DNA of 64,000 nucleotides from NCBI RefSeq assembly GCF_022682305.1, contig NZ_CP093528.1:757501-821500 (forward strand), written 5' to 3'. Shown piece by piece: positions 27,726 through 35,882 of this stretch (within the stretch, counting starts at the first letter, position 1; each line of letters opens with the position of its first letter). A model generated the notes under the pieces. It was not told the DNA's origin. It saw only the letters and a program-made list of their open reading frames with translations, and searched no databases. The position numbers and the translations under genes were made by a program. Source of the stretch: Shinella zoogloeoides. GTDB lineage: Bacteria; Pseudomonadota; Alphaproteobacteria; Rhizobiales; Rhizobiaceae.

Positions 27726-29286
27726 CGGCACGCCGCTCCTGGACCCGCATGGCAAAGGCCAGAGAGCCGTCGATTTTCTCCGCTGGATGCGGCACCCCAA
27801 GAGCCTTTCCGGATACTTCCACATGGACCCATGGCAGGAATCTCTGGTCCGCAAGATCTATGGAAATACCCGCGGCGACGGCACCCGCCAGTATCGCACC
27901 GTCTTCCTGATGGTGGGACGCGGCGGTCGAAAGACCGCCTTGGCGGCAGGGCTGGAAATGCTGCACCTGGTCGGCCCGGAGCGCGTCTCCGGATCGCAGA
28001 TCTACAGCGCCGCCAATTCTCAAAAGCAATCGGCGCTCTGTCATCGCGAGATGGCAGGCATCATCCGGAACACGCCGACGCTCAAGGGCGCGGTCAAGAT
28101 TCAGGACACGCTGAAGCGGGCTCGCTACATCAAGCATGACGTGACCTACGAGGCGATGTCAGCGGATGCCAGCAATGCGCACGGCCTGACGCCTGCCTTT
28201 ACCTTCATCGACGAACTGCATGAATTCCGGACGGGCGACCTGCTGGATGCCATCCGTACAGGACACAATAAGACCCGCAACAGCCTGCTTTTCATTGCCA
28301 CGACGGCAGGAGCAGGCCGCGACACGCCGGCCTATGACTTCTACAGCTATGCGAAGGACGTAGCGGCTGACCCGTCGATCGACCCGACCTTCTTGCCGGT
28401 GTTGTTCGAAGCCGCGCCGGATGACGACTGGCAGGACGAATCGATATGGTTCGAGACGAACCCCGGCCTTCCGGAATATCCCGATCTTGAGGGCTTGCGC
28501 GTCTATGCGCGTGAAGCCGCTCACCGGCCTAGCCAACGCGATGCTTTTCGGCGCCTGCACCTCGGCGTGTGGCTGGAGCAGAACGAGTCGCCCTGGCTTG
28601 ATATGGCGATCTATGACGAGGGCGACCAGCCCGTCGATCACGCCGAACTGAAGGACGCACCAGCGTTCCTTGGCGTCGACCTCGGCTTCACAGAAGATCT
28701 GGCGGCGATCGTTGCGGCATTCCCGCGGCCGGACGGCAACATGATCTTGGTTCCGTACATCTATGCAGCCGAAGACACCCTCGCACAGCGCCAGGAGCAA
28801 GACGGCCAGCCGTGGATGGAGTGGTTTCACGACGAGCATCTGCTCACCACTCCCGGTCGGTCTATCGATCTAGAGGTCATAGAGGCGAAGATCCGCGAAC
28901 TTTGCGAGGATCACGACGTCCAGGAAATCGCCATCGACCGCTTCGGCGCTCATGGCATTCGTCGACGGCTTGAGGAAGACGGCTTGCCGATCTTCGAGCA
29001 CGGCCAGTCCTTCGGCCACATGGGTCCGCCCATCAAGGCGATGGAACGGCTGGTGCTGGAAGGCAGGCTAATCCACGGGGGTCATCCCGTGCTCCGCAAC
29101 CACTTCTCGAATGCGCATCTCCGCGCCGATGACATGGGTAATCAGCGCTTTCAGAAAGGCCGGGACCGTTCCCGAAAGGTGGATGGCGCAATCGCAGCCA
29201 CCATGGCCGCCGGCCGTGCAGACGCCGCCATAGAGGCTGGGTCGATCTTCGACAACTACGAACCAGGCAGCCTGGTGTTAGGATAG
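27685..29286 (+). CDS. Terminase large subunit
   Basis: A 533-residue packaging ATPase and nuclease. The ATPase Walker A-like motif is LMVGRGGRKTALAAG (about residue 75) and Walker B is AFTFIDELHEF, followed by the coupling motif FIATTAG. The C-terminal RNase H-like nuclease has FLGVDLGFTEDLAAI and AIDRFGAHGIRRR acidic residues. HMDPWQESLVRKIYG is the adenine-binding segment. Length is normal for HK97-like TerL. ATG 27685 lies inside terS. The tape measure gene follows 2 bases after its stop. Confidence 0.95.
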   Translation: MTEVKTRRPAWISDGTPLLDPHGKGQRAVDFLRWMRHPKSLSGYFHMDPWQESLVRKIYGNTRGDGTRQYRTVFLMVGRGGRKTALAAGLEMLHLVGPERVSGSQIYSAANSQKQSALCHREMAGIIRNTPTLKGAVKIQDTLKRARYIKHDVTYEAMSADASNAHGLTPAFTFIDELHEFRTGDLLDAIRTGHNKTRNSLLFIATTAGAGRDTPAYDFYSYAKDVAADPSIDPTFLPVLFEAAPDDDWQDESIWFETNPGLPEYPDLEGLRVYAREAAHRPSQRDAFRRLHLGVWLEQNESPWLDMAIYDEGDQPVDHAELKDAPAFLGVDLGFTEDLAAIVAAFPRPDGNMILVPYIYAAEDTLAQRQEQDGQPWMEWFHDEHLLTTPGRSIDLEVIEAKIRELCEDHDVQEIAIDRFGAHGIRRRLEEDGLPIFEHGQSFGHMGPPIKAMERLVLEGRLIHGGHPVLRNHFSNAHLRADDMGNQRFQKGRDRSRKVDGAIAATMAAGRADAAIEAGSIFDNYEPGSLVLG

Positions 29287-29288
29287 CA

Positions 29289-31058
29289 ATGGCAAACAAA
29301 GACATGGCGCGCGTCGTCCTCCAAATGGAGGCCGAGGTAACGAAGCTCCGCAAGGACTTCGATAAGGCCGAAGGCATCGTCAAGAATTCGACGAACCGTA
29401 TGGCGAGCGCGAGCAATCGCGCTGCAAAGCAGATGGAAACCAACATGTCGCGCGCGGCCGGTAAGGTAGGGGCCGCTGCGGGCGGCATGGCCTCTCGGCT
29501 AGCCGGGGCGTTTGCGGCGGCGGCATCAATCGGTGCGGCCGTGCAATTGGTGGACGCCGCCAAGAAGATCGAGAACGCGCTTAAGGTGACGGGCCTTGAG
29601 GGTGAAGCGCTGACCGCTGTATATGACAGCTTGTTCGCCGCCGCGCAAAAGAACGCTGCTCCGATTGAAAGCCTCACCACGCTCTATTCCAAGCTAGCAC
29701 TGGTGCAGAACGAGCTCGGAGTTTCCGGCGAAGAGTTGATTGGCTTCACCGACAAAATCGCGCTGGCCCTGCGTGTCGGCGGTACAGATGCCGTTGCTGC
29801 GTCCGGCGCGCTCCTGCAACTTAGCCAGGCTCTAGGCGGTGGCGTGGTCCGTGCCGAGGAATTTAATAGCGTGCTTGAAGGCGCCCCCACTATCGCGCAA
29901 GCCGCTGCGGCAGGTCTTCGGGAGGCCGGCGGCTCCGTCGCGAAGCTGCGCACGCTCGTGGTCGACGGCAAGGTCTCTTCGGAAGCATTTTTCCGCGCAT
30001 TCGAAGCCGGTGCCGTAACGCTGGAGCAGAAGGTTGCGGGTTCGGGCCTCACCGTCTCCCAACAATTCGTCCAGTTGCAGAACGTTCTGGTCGATACCGC
30101 AGGTAAAATCGACAAGGCAACTGATGCAAGCGGGCGGCTCGGCAAGGGCATTGAGAGCCTTGCGGATGTTGTGCGCGGTTTCGGTCAGATCATTGCGGAA
30201 ACCGCTGACAGTGATTTGGGCAAACTGCTCGGTTGGTTTGATAACGCCATCGACAAGGCTGACCAGTTCCGAAAGGTCATGGGCGGCATTCCGGGGATTG
30301 TATCCAAGCTATCGCAGGTGAACCAGGAAATCCTCACTGGCAAGCCAATCGGCTCCACCCTGAACGAGCAGAACATCCAGAACCGGATTGATGCAGCATT
30401 CGAGGGTACGGGCGTCACACCGAAGAGCGGTCGTCTTCCGGCCACCCCGAAGGTCGAGACTGTTAGCATCGATGACTACAAGGTCTCAGGCGCAAAAACG
30501 GGAGGACGGTCAGGTGGCCGGGCTTCCGCGTCGAAAGACGACCTAGACCGCGAACTGAAGCAGATCCGCGAGCGCACCGATGCATTGACCGCATCGTATG
30601 CGGCGCAAGCGGCGCTCAATCCGTTGGTCAATGATTACGGTTTCGCTCTTGAGAAGGCACGCGCAAAGCAGGAACTGCTCGCGGCCGCCCAACGCGATGG
30701 CAAGGAAATCACCACGGCCCTTGAGCAGGACATCGACGCCGCAGCCGAAGCTTACGCCCGTGCCGGTGCCGCAGTCGAGCAACTATCTGAAAAGCAGGGC
30801 CAGGCACGCGAGGCCGCCGAATTCTTCGGCCAAACTCTTTTCGATTCCGTTTCGGATTTCATTCCGAAGATCGAGACAGGCAACACAGCCCTCGACAAGT
30901 TCGTCAATACGCTGGCGGATGCAGCCGCTCAGGCGCTGCTGCTCGGCAAAGGCCCCCTGGCCGGACTGTTTGGCGGTGGCGGTGGGCTCTTTGGCAGTGG
31001 CGGTGGCGGCGCTCTTCTCGGTGCTACCTTTTCTCTCAACATTGGAGGCGCCCGATGA
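29289..31058 (+). CDS. Tail tape measure protein
   Basis: A 589-residue tape measure that sets tail length and is ejected with DNA. The N-terminal coiled region (VLQMEAEVTKLRKDFDKAEG) leads to a TMP_2-type domain (about 75-290; ALKVTGLEGEALTAVYDSLF, GGGVVRAEEFNSVLEGAPT, TIAQAAAAGLREAGGSVAKL). A second coiled coil and a Gly-rich end with LFGGGGGLFGSGGGGALLG follow. It is short compared with full siphophage tape measures (often 700-1500 residues). It directly follows TerL with no tail tube gene or tail chaperone pair between them, which is odd. Confidence 0.88.
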   Translation: MANKDMARVVLQMEAEVTKLRKDFDKAEGIVKNSTNRMASASNRAAKQMETNMSRAAGKVGAAAGGMASRLAGAFAAAASIGAAVQLVDAAKKIENALKVTGLEGEALTAVYDSLFAAAQKNAAPIESLTTLYSKLALVQNELGVSGEELIGFTDKIALALRVGGTDAVAASGALLQLSQALGGGVVRAEEFNSVLEGAPTIAQAAAAGLREAGGSVAKLRTLVVDGKVSSEAFFRAFEAGAVTLEQKVAGSGLTVSQQFVQLQNVLVDTAGKIDKATDASGRLGKGIESLADVVRGFGQIIAETADSDLGKLLGWFDNAIDKADQFRKVMGGIPGIVSKLSQVNQEILTGKPIGSTLNEQNIQNRIDAAFEGTGVTPKSGRLPATPKVETVSIDDYKVSGAKTGGRSGGRASASKDDLDRELKQIRERTDALTASYAAQAALNPLVNDYGFALEKARAKQELLAAAQRDGKEITTALEQDIDAAAEAYARAGAAVEQLSEKQGQAREAAEFFGQTLFDSVSDFIPKIETGNTALDKFVNTLADAAAQALLLGKGPLAGLFGGGGGLFGSGGGGALLGATFSLNIGGAR

Positions 31059-31705
31059 GCGCATTTTACGCATTGGCTTACAGCGACCGCATCGAACTGC
31101 TTACCGACGGCGCTATCTACTCGGACGATGGCACTCTCGTCGATATCCGCATGAAGGTGCATCTTAGTGAGGACGTGCCGCTTGTCATAACTGGGCGCGG
31201 GAGCAGCGCTGTTGTAGACCTCTTCGCCGCTGGCATGATCGCACTGTCAGGATGCGGAAACGTCGATCATGCCCTTCAGGAGATCGACGCAATGTTGCAG
31301 CGGCGAGCGGATCAGGGTGCGCCGGAGGAAGCGGAATGGCTGCTTGCCTCTATTTCCGAGACCCGCGGCCCGATGCTGCTCTACGCCGCCACCGCCGACC
31401 TATACGGTTACGGTCTAGAGCCCTGGCGCCTTCACGACGTGGGTAAAGAGTGGGGCGGTGGGCCTGCGGTCGACTGTGGCGACATCGATGCCAGCTGCGG
31501 CCTGCGCGACTGCGGCGCAGAGTTGTTCGAGCGAATGCGGCAGGTTTCGGCGCCGAACCCGGCTAAGCCGGACTTGCCGCCGATTCATGGCATTGGCGGG
31601 CACGTCGATTTGACGACCGTTCTGGCGGATGGCTGCACGGTTGAGCGACTGCACACGTGGCCTGACACGGTAGGCGAGAAGATTGATCCGCGGATGGTGG
31701 CCTGA
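31055..31705 (+). CDS. Phage protein, possibly Ntn-hydrolase-like
   Basis: A 216-residue protein coupled to the tape measure gene by ATGA. The start FYALAYSDRIELLTDGAIYS followed by DDGTLVDIRMKVHL, and then PLVITGRGS, resembles the strand pattern of Ntn-hydrolase (proteasome-like) folds seen in some phage proteins encoded near tails. An N-terminal Thr/Ser nucleophile is not obvious, so activity is doubtful. Five cysteines are scattered through it. It is the last gene of the rightward late unit; no tail-tip or lysis gene follows. Confidence 0.5.
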   Translation: MSAFYALAYSDRIELLTDGAIYSDDGTLVDIRMKVHLSEDVPLVITGRGSSAVVDLFAAGMIALSGCGNVDHALQEIDAMLQRRADQGAPEEAEWLLASISETRGPMLLYAATADLYGYGLEPWRLHDVGKEWGGGPAVDCGDIDASCGLRDCGAELFERMRQVSAPNPAKPDLPPIHGIGGHVDLTTVLADGCTVERLHTWPDTVGEKIDPRMVA

Positions 31706-31738
31706 TGGAGATGGACTGAGGCTTCGGTGCGCCCTTAG

Positions 31739-32170
31739 TTAAAGTGTAAGTCGTGATTCAATAGTCTGTTTCGGGTCGGCGCTGCCCTGTAACGTAAAAA
31801 CAAGCTCAGTGGCTCCGCCCGATGGTCTGACGTGAACAACGCCATGGGCTTGACTTAAATCCACCGCCCGCAGCCATTCCCCGGGTAGCGGTTCCGAATT
31901 GCCATAGCCGTCATCACGAGTCTCGCCAGTTAAAGCTATCCGCGCATGGGCTGGAGCGTAGACCATAACTGAGTGCATCTGCCATAGAAACTTCTCGTTG
32001 TTCGCTATTTCCACTCTCAGCGTCCGGTAATCCGTTTTCGCAGTTCCACCTAACCCTAAGCGCACCCAAGGCCTGTCGAGCTTCCGATAGCGTCTCGCAT
32101 CACGGTGGTTGATAATCGCATAGGCCGAAGAGCCAAGCCCGAATATCCAACCCACCCAGTCCAACATCAT
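31739..32170 (-). CDS. Hypothetical membrane-anchored phage protein
   Basis: A 143-residue protein with an N-terminal hydrophobic segment (LDWVGWIFGLGSSAYAII), a short basic stretch (NHRDARRYRKLDRPWVRL) and a beta-rich remainder. It is convergent with the late unit. Its DNA is less GC-rich than the host. I recognise no family; an exclusion or immunity role would suit the position but is not shown. Confidence 0.55.
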   Translation of the reverse strand: MMLDWVGWIFGLGSSAYAIINHRDARRYRKLDRPWVRLGLGGTAKTDYRTLRVEIANNEKFLWQMHSVMVYAPAHARIALTGETRDDGYGNSEPLPGEWLRAVDLSQAHGVVHVRPSGGATELVFTLQGSADPKQTIESRLTL

Positions 32171-32221
32171 CCCCTCCCGAGTTTGCTCAACTTTACGGCG
32201 AGCGCGGGAGGATGTCGAGGG

Positions 32222-32521
32222 CTATGCGGGTGGTGGCGTCTTCTTCCGGCGCTTGGATCTGTCCCAAACGGATAAGTCTTCTTTCCCGTCCGGTGCAGCT
32301 ACATTGAACCCGGCGGTTATACCGAGATAGCCCTCATAAAATCGACGCACCAATAGGACTGGGCGGCCATCGTGCAATGGGTCCACCTTCGGAAAGCCGT
32401 GGCGCTCAAGAACAGGTATGACTGCCTTTGCGTACATTGCAGCGCGCTCCTTGCCGACAACCGCCACGGCGATCTCACGGTCAGTGGCGAAGAGGGGGAG
32501 CGCAGAGAGAGGATCGGTCAC
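32222..32521 (-). CDS. Small winged-helix-like phage protein
   Basis: A 99-residue protein. FATDREIAVAVVGKERAAMY leads into VIPVLERHGFPKVDPLHDGR and RRFYEGYLGI, a pattern shared by many small alphaproteobacterial prophage proteins with an excisionase-like winged helix. The start is GTG, overlapping the stop of the repressor gene (GTGA), so both come from the same leftward transcript. Function is inferred as DNA binding. Confidence 0.55.
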   Translation of the reverse strand: MTDPLSALPLFATDREIAVAVVGKERAAMYAKAVIPVLERHGFPKVDPLHDGRPVLLVRRFYEGYLGITAGFNVAAPDGKEDLSVWDRSKRRKKTPPPA

Positions 32522-32781
32522 TCCTGCCGGTCCCGCAGGCGCACTCCAGGGCCGTTGCCGTTGGACGGGATGAAGAGGATGCCGAAGTCTAATAGCGCCT
32601 GCACAACAGCAGCTACGTTGTTTGGCATGCCTGACACACTTCCCTCACTCGCCTCCATTCGCTTCAGAGTGGGCACACTGATTTTCGCCGCCGAGGCAAT
32701 CTCAGCCTGCGTCTTTCCGAGGAGCGTTCTTGCCGCCGCAAGTTGTCGGCCAGATAGGTTATTCTGATCCATTGGTATCAC
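32518..32781 (-). CDS. XRE-family phage repressor/Cro-like regulator
   Basis: An 87-residue helix-turn-helix protein: LSGRQLAAARTLLGKTQAEI then ASAAKISVPTLKRMEASEGS is a classical XRE domain. The tail (AVVQALLDFGILFIPSNGNG) is the short dimer-like end common in such prophage regulators. It is divergent from the gene at 32865, across a region with paired direct repeats, the arrangement of an immunity switch. ATG 32781 or 32772 may be the start. Confidence 0.8.
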   Translation of the reverse strand: MIPMDQNNLSGRQLAAARTLLGKTQAEIASAAKISVPTLKRMEASEGSVSGMPNNVAAVVQALLDFGILFIPSNGNGPGVRLRDRQE

Positions 32782-32832
32782 TATGATCTTTTGGTGTTGA
32801 CATCGGGATCGTCATGATCTAAAGGTATCACT
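32773..32832. promoter_or_regulatory. Divergent promoter/operator region of the immunity switch
   Basis: ATGATCT with a following GGT occurs at 32783 and 32814, 31 bases apart. GGTATCACT occurs at 32774 and 32824. A TTGACA -35 match lies at 32797-32802 for the rightward gene. The left repeat overlaps the repressor start, fitting repressor binding to both directions. Confidence 0.55.
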
Positions 32833-32864
32833 TAGATACGAAAGACGCAACGGAGCGACCCAAC

Positions 32865-33206
32865 ATGACGCAGAACGTACCTAACAGTCCGTTAAAGAAC
32901 GGAAACAACCGTAAGACCATCGCCCGCTATCTGGCGCACGTTCGCGGCCCGAATCCGGCGCGCTTCCGCGTCGGCGACTGCGTGACATTCGTCAAGATGG
33001 ACGGGCAGAACTGGCCGCTTCTGATCCTCGATATCCGCGGCAACGATGTCGGCGCGATGTGTTACGACGGCAACCCGCATTTTGTCCGCTTGAAGCTGTC
33101 TGACCTCGAGGCGCTGCGCGTCATCAAGATCGAGGAATTCGGGTGTGAGGGGGTCGATATGTACCGCCGTCTGGTCGGTCTGGACATTGAGGGGGAAGCG
33201 GCATGA
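32865..33206 (+). CDS. Hypothetical phage protein
   Basis: A 113-residue basic protein. The middle, FRVGDCVTFVKMDGQNWPLL followed by ILDIRGNDVGAMCYDG, looks like a small beta-barrel. I do not recognise the family. It is the first gene rightward from the immunity region and is coupled to the next by ATGA, so it may be an early regulatory gene. Confidence 0.55.
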   Translation: MTQNVPNSPLKNGNNRKTIARYLAHVRGPNPARFRVGDCVTFVKMDGQNWPLLILDIRGNDVGAMCYDGNPHFVRLKLSDLEALRVIKIEEFGCEGVDMYRRLVGLDIEGEAA

Positions 33207-33391
33207 ACTGGCGCCACCTGTACCCCGAAGGCTCTACCGTCTTCATCGGCCGCGAGCGCTATATCGCCACCTATAATGAACACGGGCTTGGCTTGGACCT
33301 CTACTGCCTGAAGACGGGCGATCGCGCCATGACCATTGCGCCGGACTTCGTGCCGCAGGTGGTTACCGGCATCAAATATCCGGCTGTCTGA
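33203..33391 (+). CDS. Hypothetical small phage protein
   Basis: A 62-residue protein starting MNWRHLYPEGSTVFIGRERY and ending in a hydrophobic strand. Its ATG overlaps the previous stop. No recognised family. A tRNA gene starts 7 bases after its stop codon, so it and the tRNA may share a transcript. Confidence 0.5.
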   Translation: MNWRHLYPEGSTVFIGRERYIATYNEHGLGLDLYCLKTGDRAMTIAPDFVPQVVTGIKYPAV

Positions 33392-33397
33392 CCTCCC

Positions 33398-33474
33398 GGC
33401 CCGTTAGCTCAACAGGAAAGAGCAGCAGCCTTCTAAGCTGCAGGTTCGTGGTTCGAATCCACGGCGGGCCACCA
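33398..33474 (+). tRNA. tRNA-Arg (anticodon UCU), element-encoded
   Basis: A 77-nt cloverleaf with encoded CCA. The acceptor stem is GGCCCGT with GCGGGCC, the D-arm GCTC/GAGC, and the anticodon stem GCAGC-CTTCTAA-GCTGC gives anticodon TCT. The T-arm is GTGG-TTCGAAT-CCAC. It reads AGA, which is rare in the GC-rich host genes here, so it may support translation of the element. Confidence 0.95.
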
Positions 33475-33565
33475 CCCTTTACCAGGGCCTGAGCGCGATC
33501 TACCCCGCACCCACACTCGCGGCGCGCTCGGCGACTTTTTCAGACATGTCAGAAGAATATTGAGT

Positions 33566-34264
33566 CTAGGTGCGGAGAAGATTTGCTATCTCAATCAATG
33601 TAATATGCGTAAACACCGCTTGAAAAGTGTAGTCGATCTTCTCGGCATTCGGATCTCCATAGTAGTGTGCCTCTGCATCGAGTTTTTCAGGCCTTTTTAT
33701 TCGGCTCTCATCAGAAACGAGCATAATATTCGAGGATGCTGAAACGATCGGGCCAGAAAGATAGATCCTCATCTCCGGCTTTCCCAAGCCAGCTTGCACG
33801 ATCGTAAACGGATTATGCTCGTCGGCCCAATCCCCTTTCGAAAAGGAGATCAACGCGGCTTCTATAACGTCGATGATGCTGTGGTCATCCGGCAAAATAT
33901 TGAGTTCTATGCAAGGTAGGAACCCTAATGCCCACCTCTTTCTGTGGCCGCGCCAGTCCGTCACGCGGCACGATTGATACTGATGGACGCATTCGACGCT
34001 TTTTTTGACCGACGTGGTGACTGCTGCTGCCACTAAAAGATGCGCCGCATCTCGCGCGGTCATCGATCCTGCACCGCGGCCGGCCTTCTCCTTGCTCATC
34101 AGACCATGATCGCGAAGCTCGCGGGCCTGCTGGCGAACAGTTGCTACTTCGAGCCTGAAACGCCGCGCAATCAATTCCGCTAGTTCGCCCGGTTTCGCCA
34201 AGTCCCTGTCTCCGCCGCTGGTTGTGCCCCCCGACCCTATAGCGACATCATGGAACAGAGTCAA
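33566..34264 (-). CDS. Phage regulatory protein with N-terminal winged helix
   Basis: A 232-residue protein. The segment ELAELIARRFRLEVATVRQQ and ARELRDHGLMSKEKAG is a helix-turn-helix, and TARDAAHLLVAAAVTTS is a helix often following it. The remainder is a beta-rich domain with several cysteines, possibly for ligand or partner binding. It is lower in GC than the host. It faces away from the gene at 34393, and the gap between them has TCGATA repeats at 15-base spacing, so it is a candidate repressor acting there. Confidence 0.6.
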   Translation of the reverse strand: MTLFHDVAIGSGGTTSGGDRDLAKPGELAELIARRFRLEVATVRQQARELRDHGLMSKEKAGRGAGSMTARDAAHLLVAAAVTTSVKKSVECVHQYQSCRVTDWRGHRKRWALGFLPCIELNILPDDHSIIDVIEAALISFSKGDWADEHNPFTIVQAGLGKPEMRIYLSGPIVSASSNIMLVSDESRIKRPEKLDAEAHYYGDPNAEKIDYTFQAVFTHITLIEIANLLRT

Positions 34265-34281
34265 TTTATCGGCAGTCTAGG

Positions 34282-34346
34282 TATCGATATTTTTAGTTTC
34301 GATATCTTGACTATCGATTAAATCGAGACTAACAGTGTCGATACGC
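34282..34346. promoter_or_regulatory. TCGATA repeat operator region
   Basis: TCGATA starts at 34284, 34299 and 34338, with the variant TCGATT at 34314. The first three are exactly 15 bases apart. The first is part of the palindrome TATCGATA. A TTGACT -35-like box lies at 34307. It sits between the divergent regulator (33566-34264) and the gene at 34393. Confidence 0.6.
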
Positions 34347-34392
34347 ATTCAAACCAACGACGGGCGCGTCACCACCGAAGAGGAGAATGATC

Positions 34393-34707
34393 ATGAAGTA
34401 TTTTACGGTTGAGATCGCAGGTAAGGCCGTTGCCGCGTTCCGGACGGAAGACCGGGAGGACGCCGAGCAGATTCTTGAAGCGGCATACTTCCGGGAAGAC
34501 CTGACGGTGCTGACCGACCAGGAAGGAAATCCGCTCTGGGACGGTCAGCAGGAGCTTTGCCTGCGTAAGGCATCGAAAGGGGAGGCTGCCCGCGTCGAGA
34601 AGGTGTGGGAGCAGGACGAAGACCGCATGAAGACCATGGACGACGAGTATATCGCCTTCCTTTTTCCGGTGAACGACCCGACCGACTTGGAACTCGAAGA
34701 CGCCTGA
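34393..34707 (+). CDS. Hypothetical phage protein
   Basis: A 104-residue acidic protein. MKYFTVEIAGKAVAAFRTED is followed by REDAEQILEAAYF. GAGGAG lies 7 bases before ATG 34393; the ATG at 34387 is too close to that site. I recognise no family. It is the first gene of a rightward run ending with the integrase and is likely controlled from the TCGATA region. Confidence 0.55.
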   Translation: MKYFTVEIAGKAVAAFRTEDREDAEQILEAAYFREDLTVLTDQEGNPLWDGQQELCLRKASKGEAARVEKVWEQDEDRMKTMDDEYIAFLFPVNDPTDLELEDA

Positions 34708-34766
34708 GCCCGCGTGAATCCAGCGCCGTCGGTCATCCGTCGGCCATTCATTGTGAAGGAGAAACC

Positions 34767-35333
34767 ATGACTGAATTATCGAAGATTGAAATCGCAACCG
34801 CTCTCGTCCTGGGCCTCACGGTCATGGACAATCCCCCGAACCGCAAATGGGATGAACAGCGATCGGAAGAGGATCGCGATGCAGCCCGCCGGCTGTCAGC
34901 ACATATCCTGGCGACAGTCCCGGACATGGCCGAACTGGCCACGATCTGCGTTGGCATCTGGATCCAGCAGACGCCGCAGGTGATGAAGGAAAACCGCGAC
35001 TTCTACCACGGTCCGGATATCTTCCGCGAGAACGAGCACTATCAGTATCCGGATGACAGCGGCTGGACCGAAGGGAACGACGTGGACACCCCGACATGGG
35101 CGGAGCGCGCCGGTCAGAAGGAGCTTCAGGAGGTCTTCAACGATAAGGCCGTCCTCGAACTGCACCGGCTCCACGAGCGCCACAAGCGCCAGAAGGCGGA
35201 AGCCGCGCAAGAGAAGCGGCGCGCCAAGGCCGAAGAGAAGCGCGCGGCCGAGCAGCGAGATATCCGCCAGCGGCAGGTGGTCGCACAGATGATGCGTTCG
35301 GCCACAGCGCCGTCGTCTGGCCTGATGCACTGA
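34767..35333 (+). CDS. Hypothetical phage protein with charged C-terminal helix
   Basis: A 188-residue protein. The N-terminal part is globular (IEIATALVLGLTVMDNPPNR), and the last 70 residues are a long Lys/Arg/Glu/Ala helix (RLHERHKRQKAEAAQEKRRA and more) able to form a coiled coil or bind nucleic acid. GAAGGAGAAACC precedes the ATG. Function unknown. Confidence 0.55.
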   Translation: MTELSKIEIATALVLGLTVMDNPPNRKWDEQRSEEDRDAARRLSAHILATVPDMAELATICVGIWIQQTPQVMKENRDFYHGPDIFRENEHYQYPDDSGWTEGNDVDTPTWAERAGQKELQEVFNDKAVLELHRLHERHKRQKAEAAQEKRRAKAEEKRAAEQRDIRQRQVVAQMMRSATAPSSGLMH

Positions 35334-35343
35334 GGAGGCGGCA

Positions 35344-35538
35344 ATGGACGACGATTCAATCACCGCGCTCGGAATGATCGGCGCTTGGTCTCAGCATACC
35401 GAGGCATGGCTGCTGGACAGGATAGTTTTGGCGAATGGCGGTGACATCGTCATGTCATCCGCGGAAGCCTCCACTATGGTGGAGGCCCTGAACAGACTCC
35501 AAGAGGGCTTGGTTCTCGTAATTAACGAGAACGCCTAA
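35344..35538 (+). CDS. Hypothetical small phage protein
   Basis: A 64-residue acidic helical protein (LLDRIVLANGGDIVMSSAEA with STMVEALNRLQEGLVLV). A GGAGGCGGCA site precedes ATG 35344. Its stop overlaps the next start (TAATG), so it is cotranscribed with the putative excisionase. Function unknown. Confidence 0.5.
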   Translation: MDDDSITALGMIGAWSQHTEAWLLDRIVLANGGDIVMSSAEASTMVEALNRLQEGLVLVINENA

Positions 35539-35882
35539 TGCGCCCCGCCGCCGCCAATGACAACATCCAGCCAGACGCCCCTGTTAGGCTGGCTGACATC
35601 CTCCCTGTCGCGTTTCCGCACGGCGGAATGACCGTAAGCGGCCTCCGAAAGGAGGCCGCGCGCGGTCGGCTCTTGCTCATGCGGATCGCAGGGAAGGACT
35701 TCACGACGATGCGATCGATAGAGGAGATGAAGGAGCAATGTCGCGTGCCCGCAAACCAGCCAGATTGTGGCTCCGCCCGGCCGACAAGGACCGAGAAGCG
35801 GTCTGGCTCATCCTCGACGGAGGGAAGCAGTTCCGCACAGGCTGCAGTCAGCATGATCGTGCAGGAGCTGAGAAAGCGCTAG
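35538..35882 (+). CDS. Putative excisionase (recombination directionality factor)
   Basis: A 114-residue protein immediately upstream of, and overlapping, the integrase gene. VRLADILPVAFPHGGMTVSG followed by LRKEAARGRLLLMRIAGKDF, then TTMRSIEEMKEQCRV, is the pattern of alphaproteobacterial prophage excisionase-like proteins with a short DNA-binding helix pair. The last 38 codons lie in the integrase gene in another frame and look random (Ser/Arg-rich), so the functional part is the first 75 residues. Confidence 0.65.
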   Translation: MRPAAANDNIQPDAPVRLADILPVAFPHGGMTVSGLRKEAARGRLLLMRIAGKDFTTMRSIEEMKEQCRVPANQPDCGSARPTRTEKRSGSSSTEGSSSAQAAVSMIVQELRKR

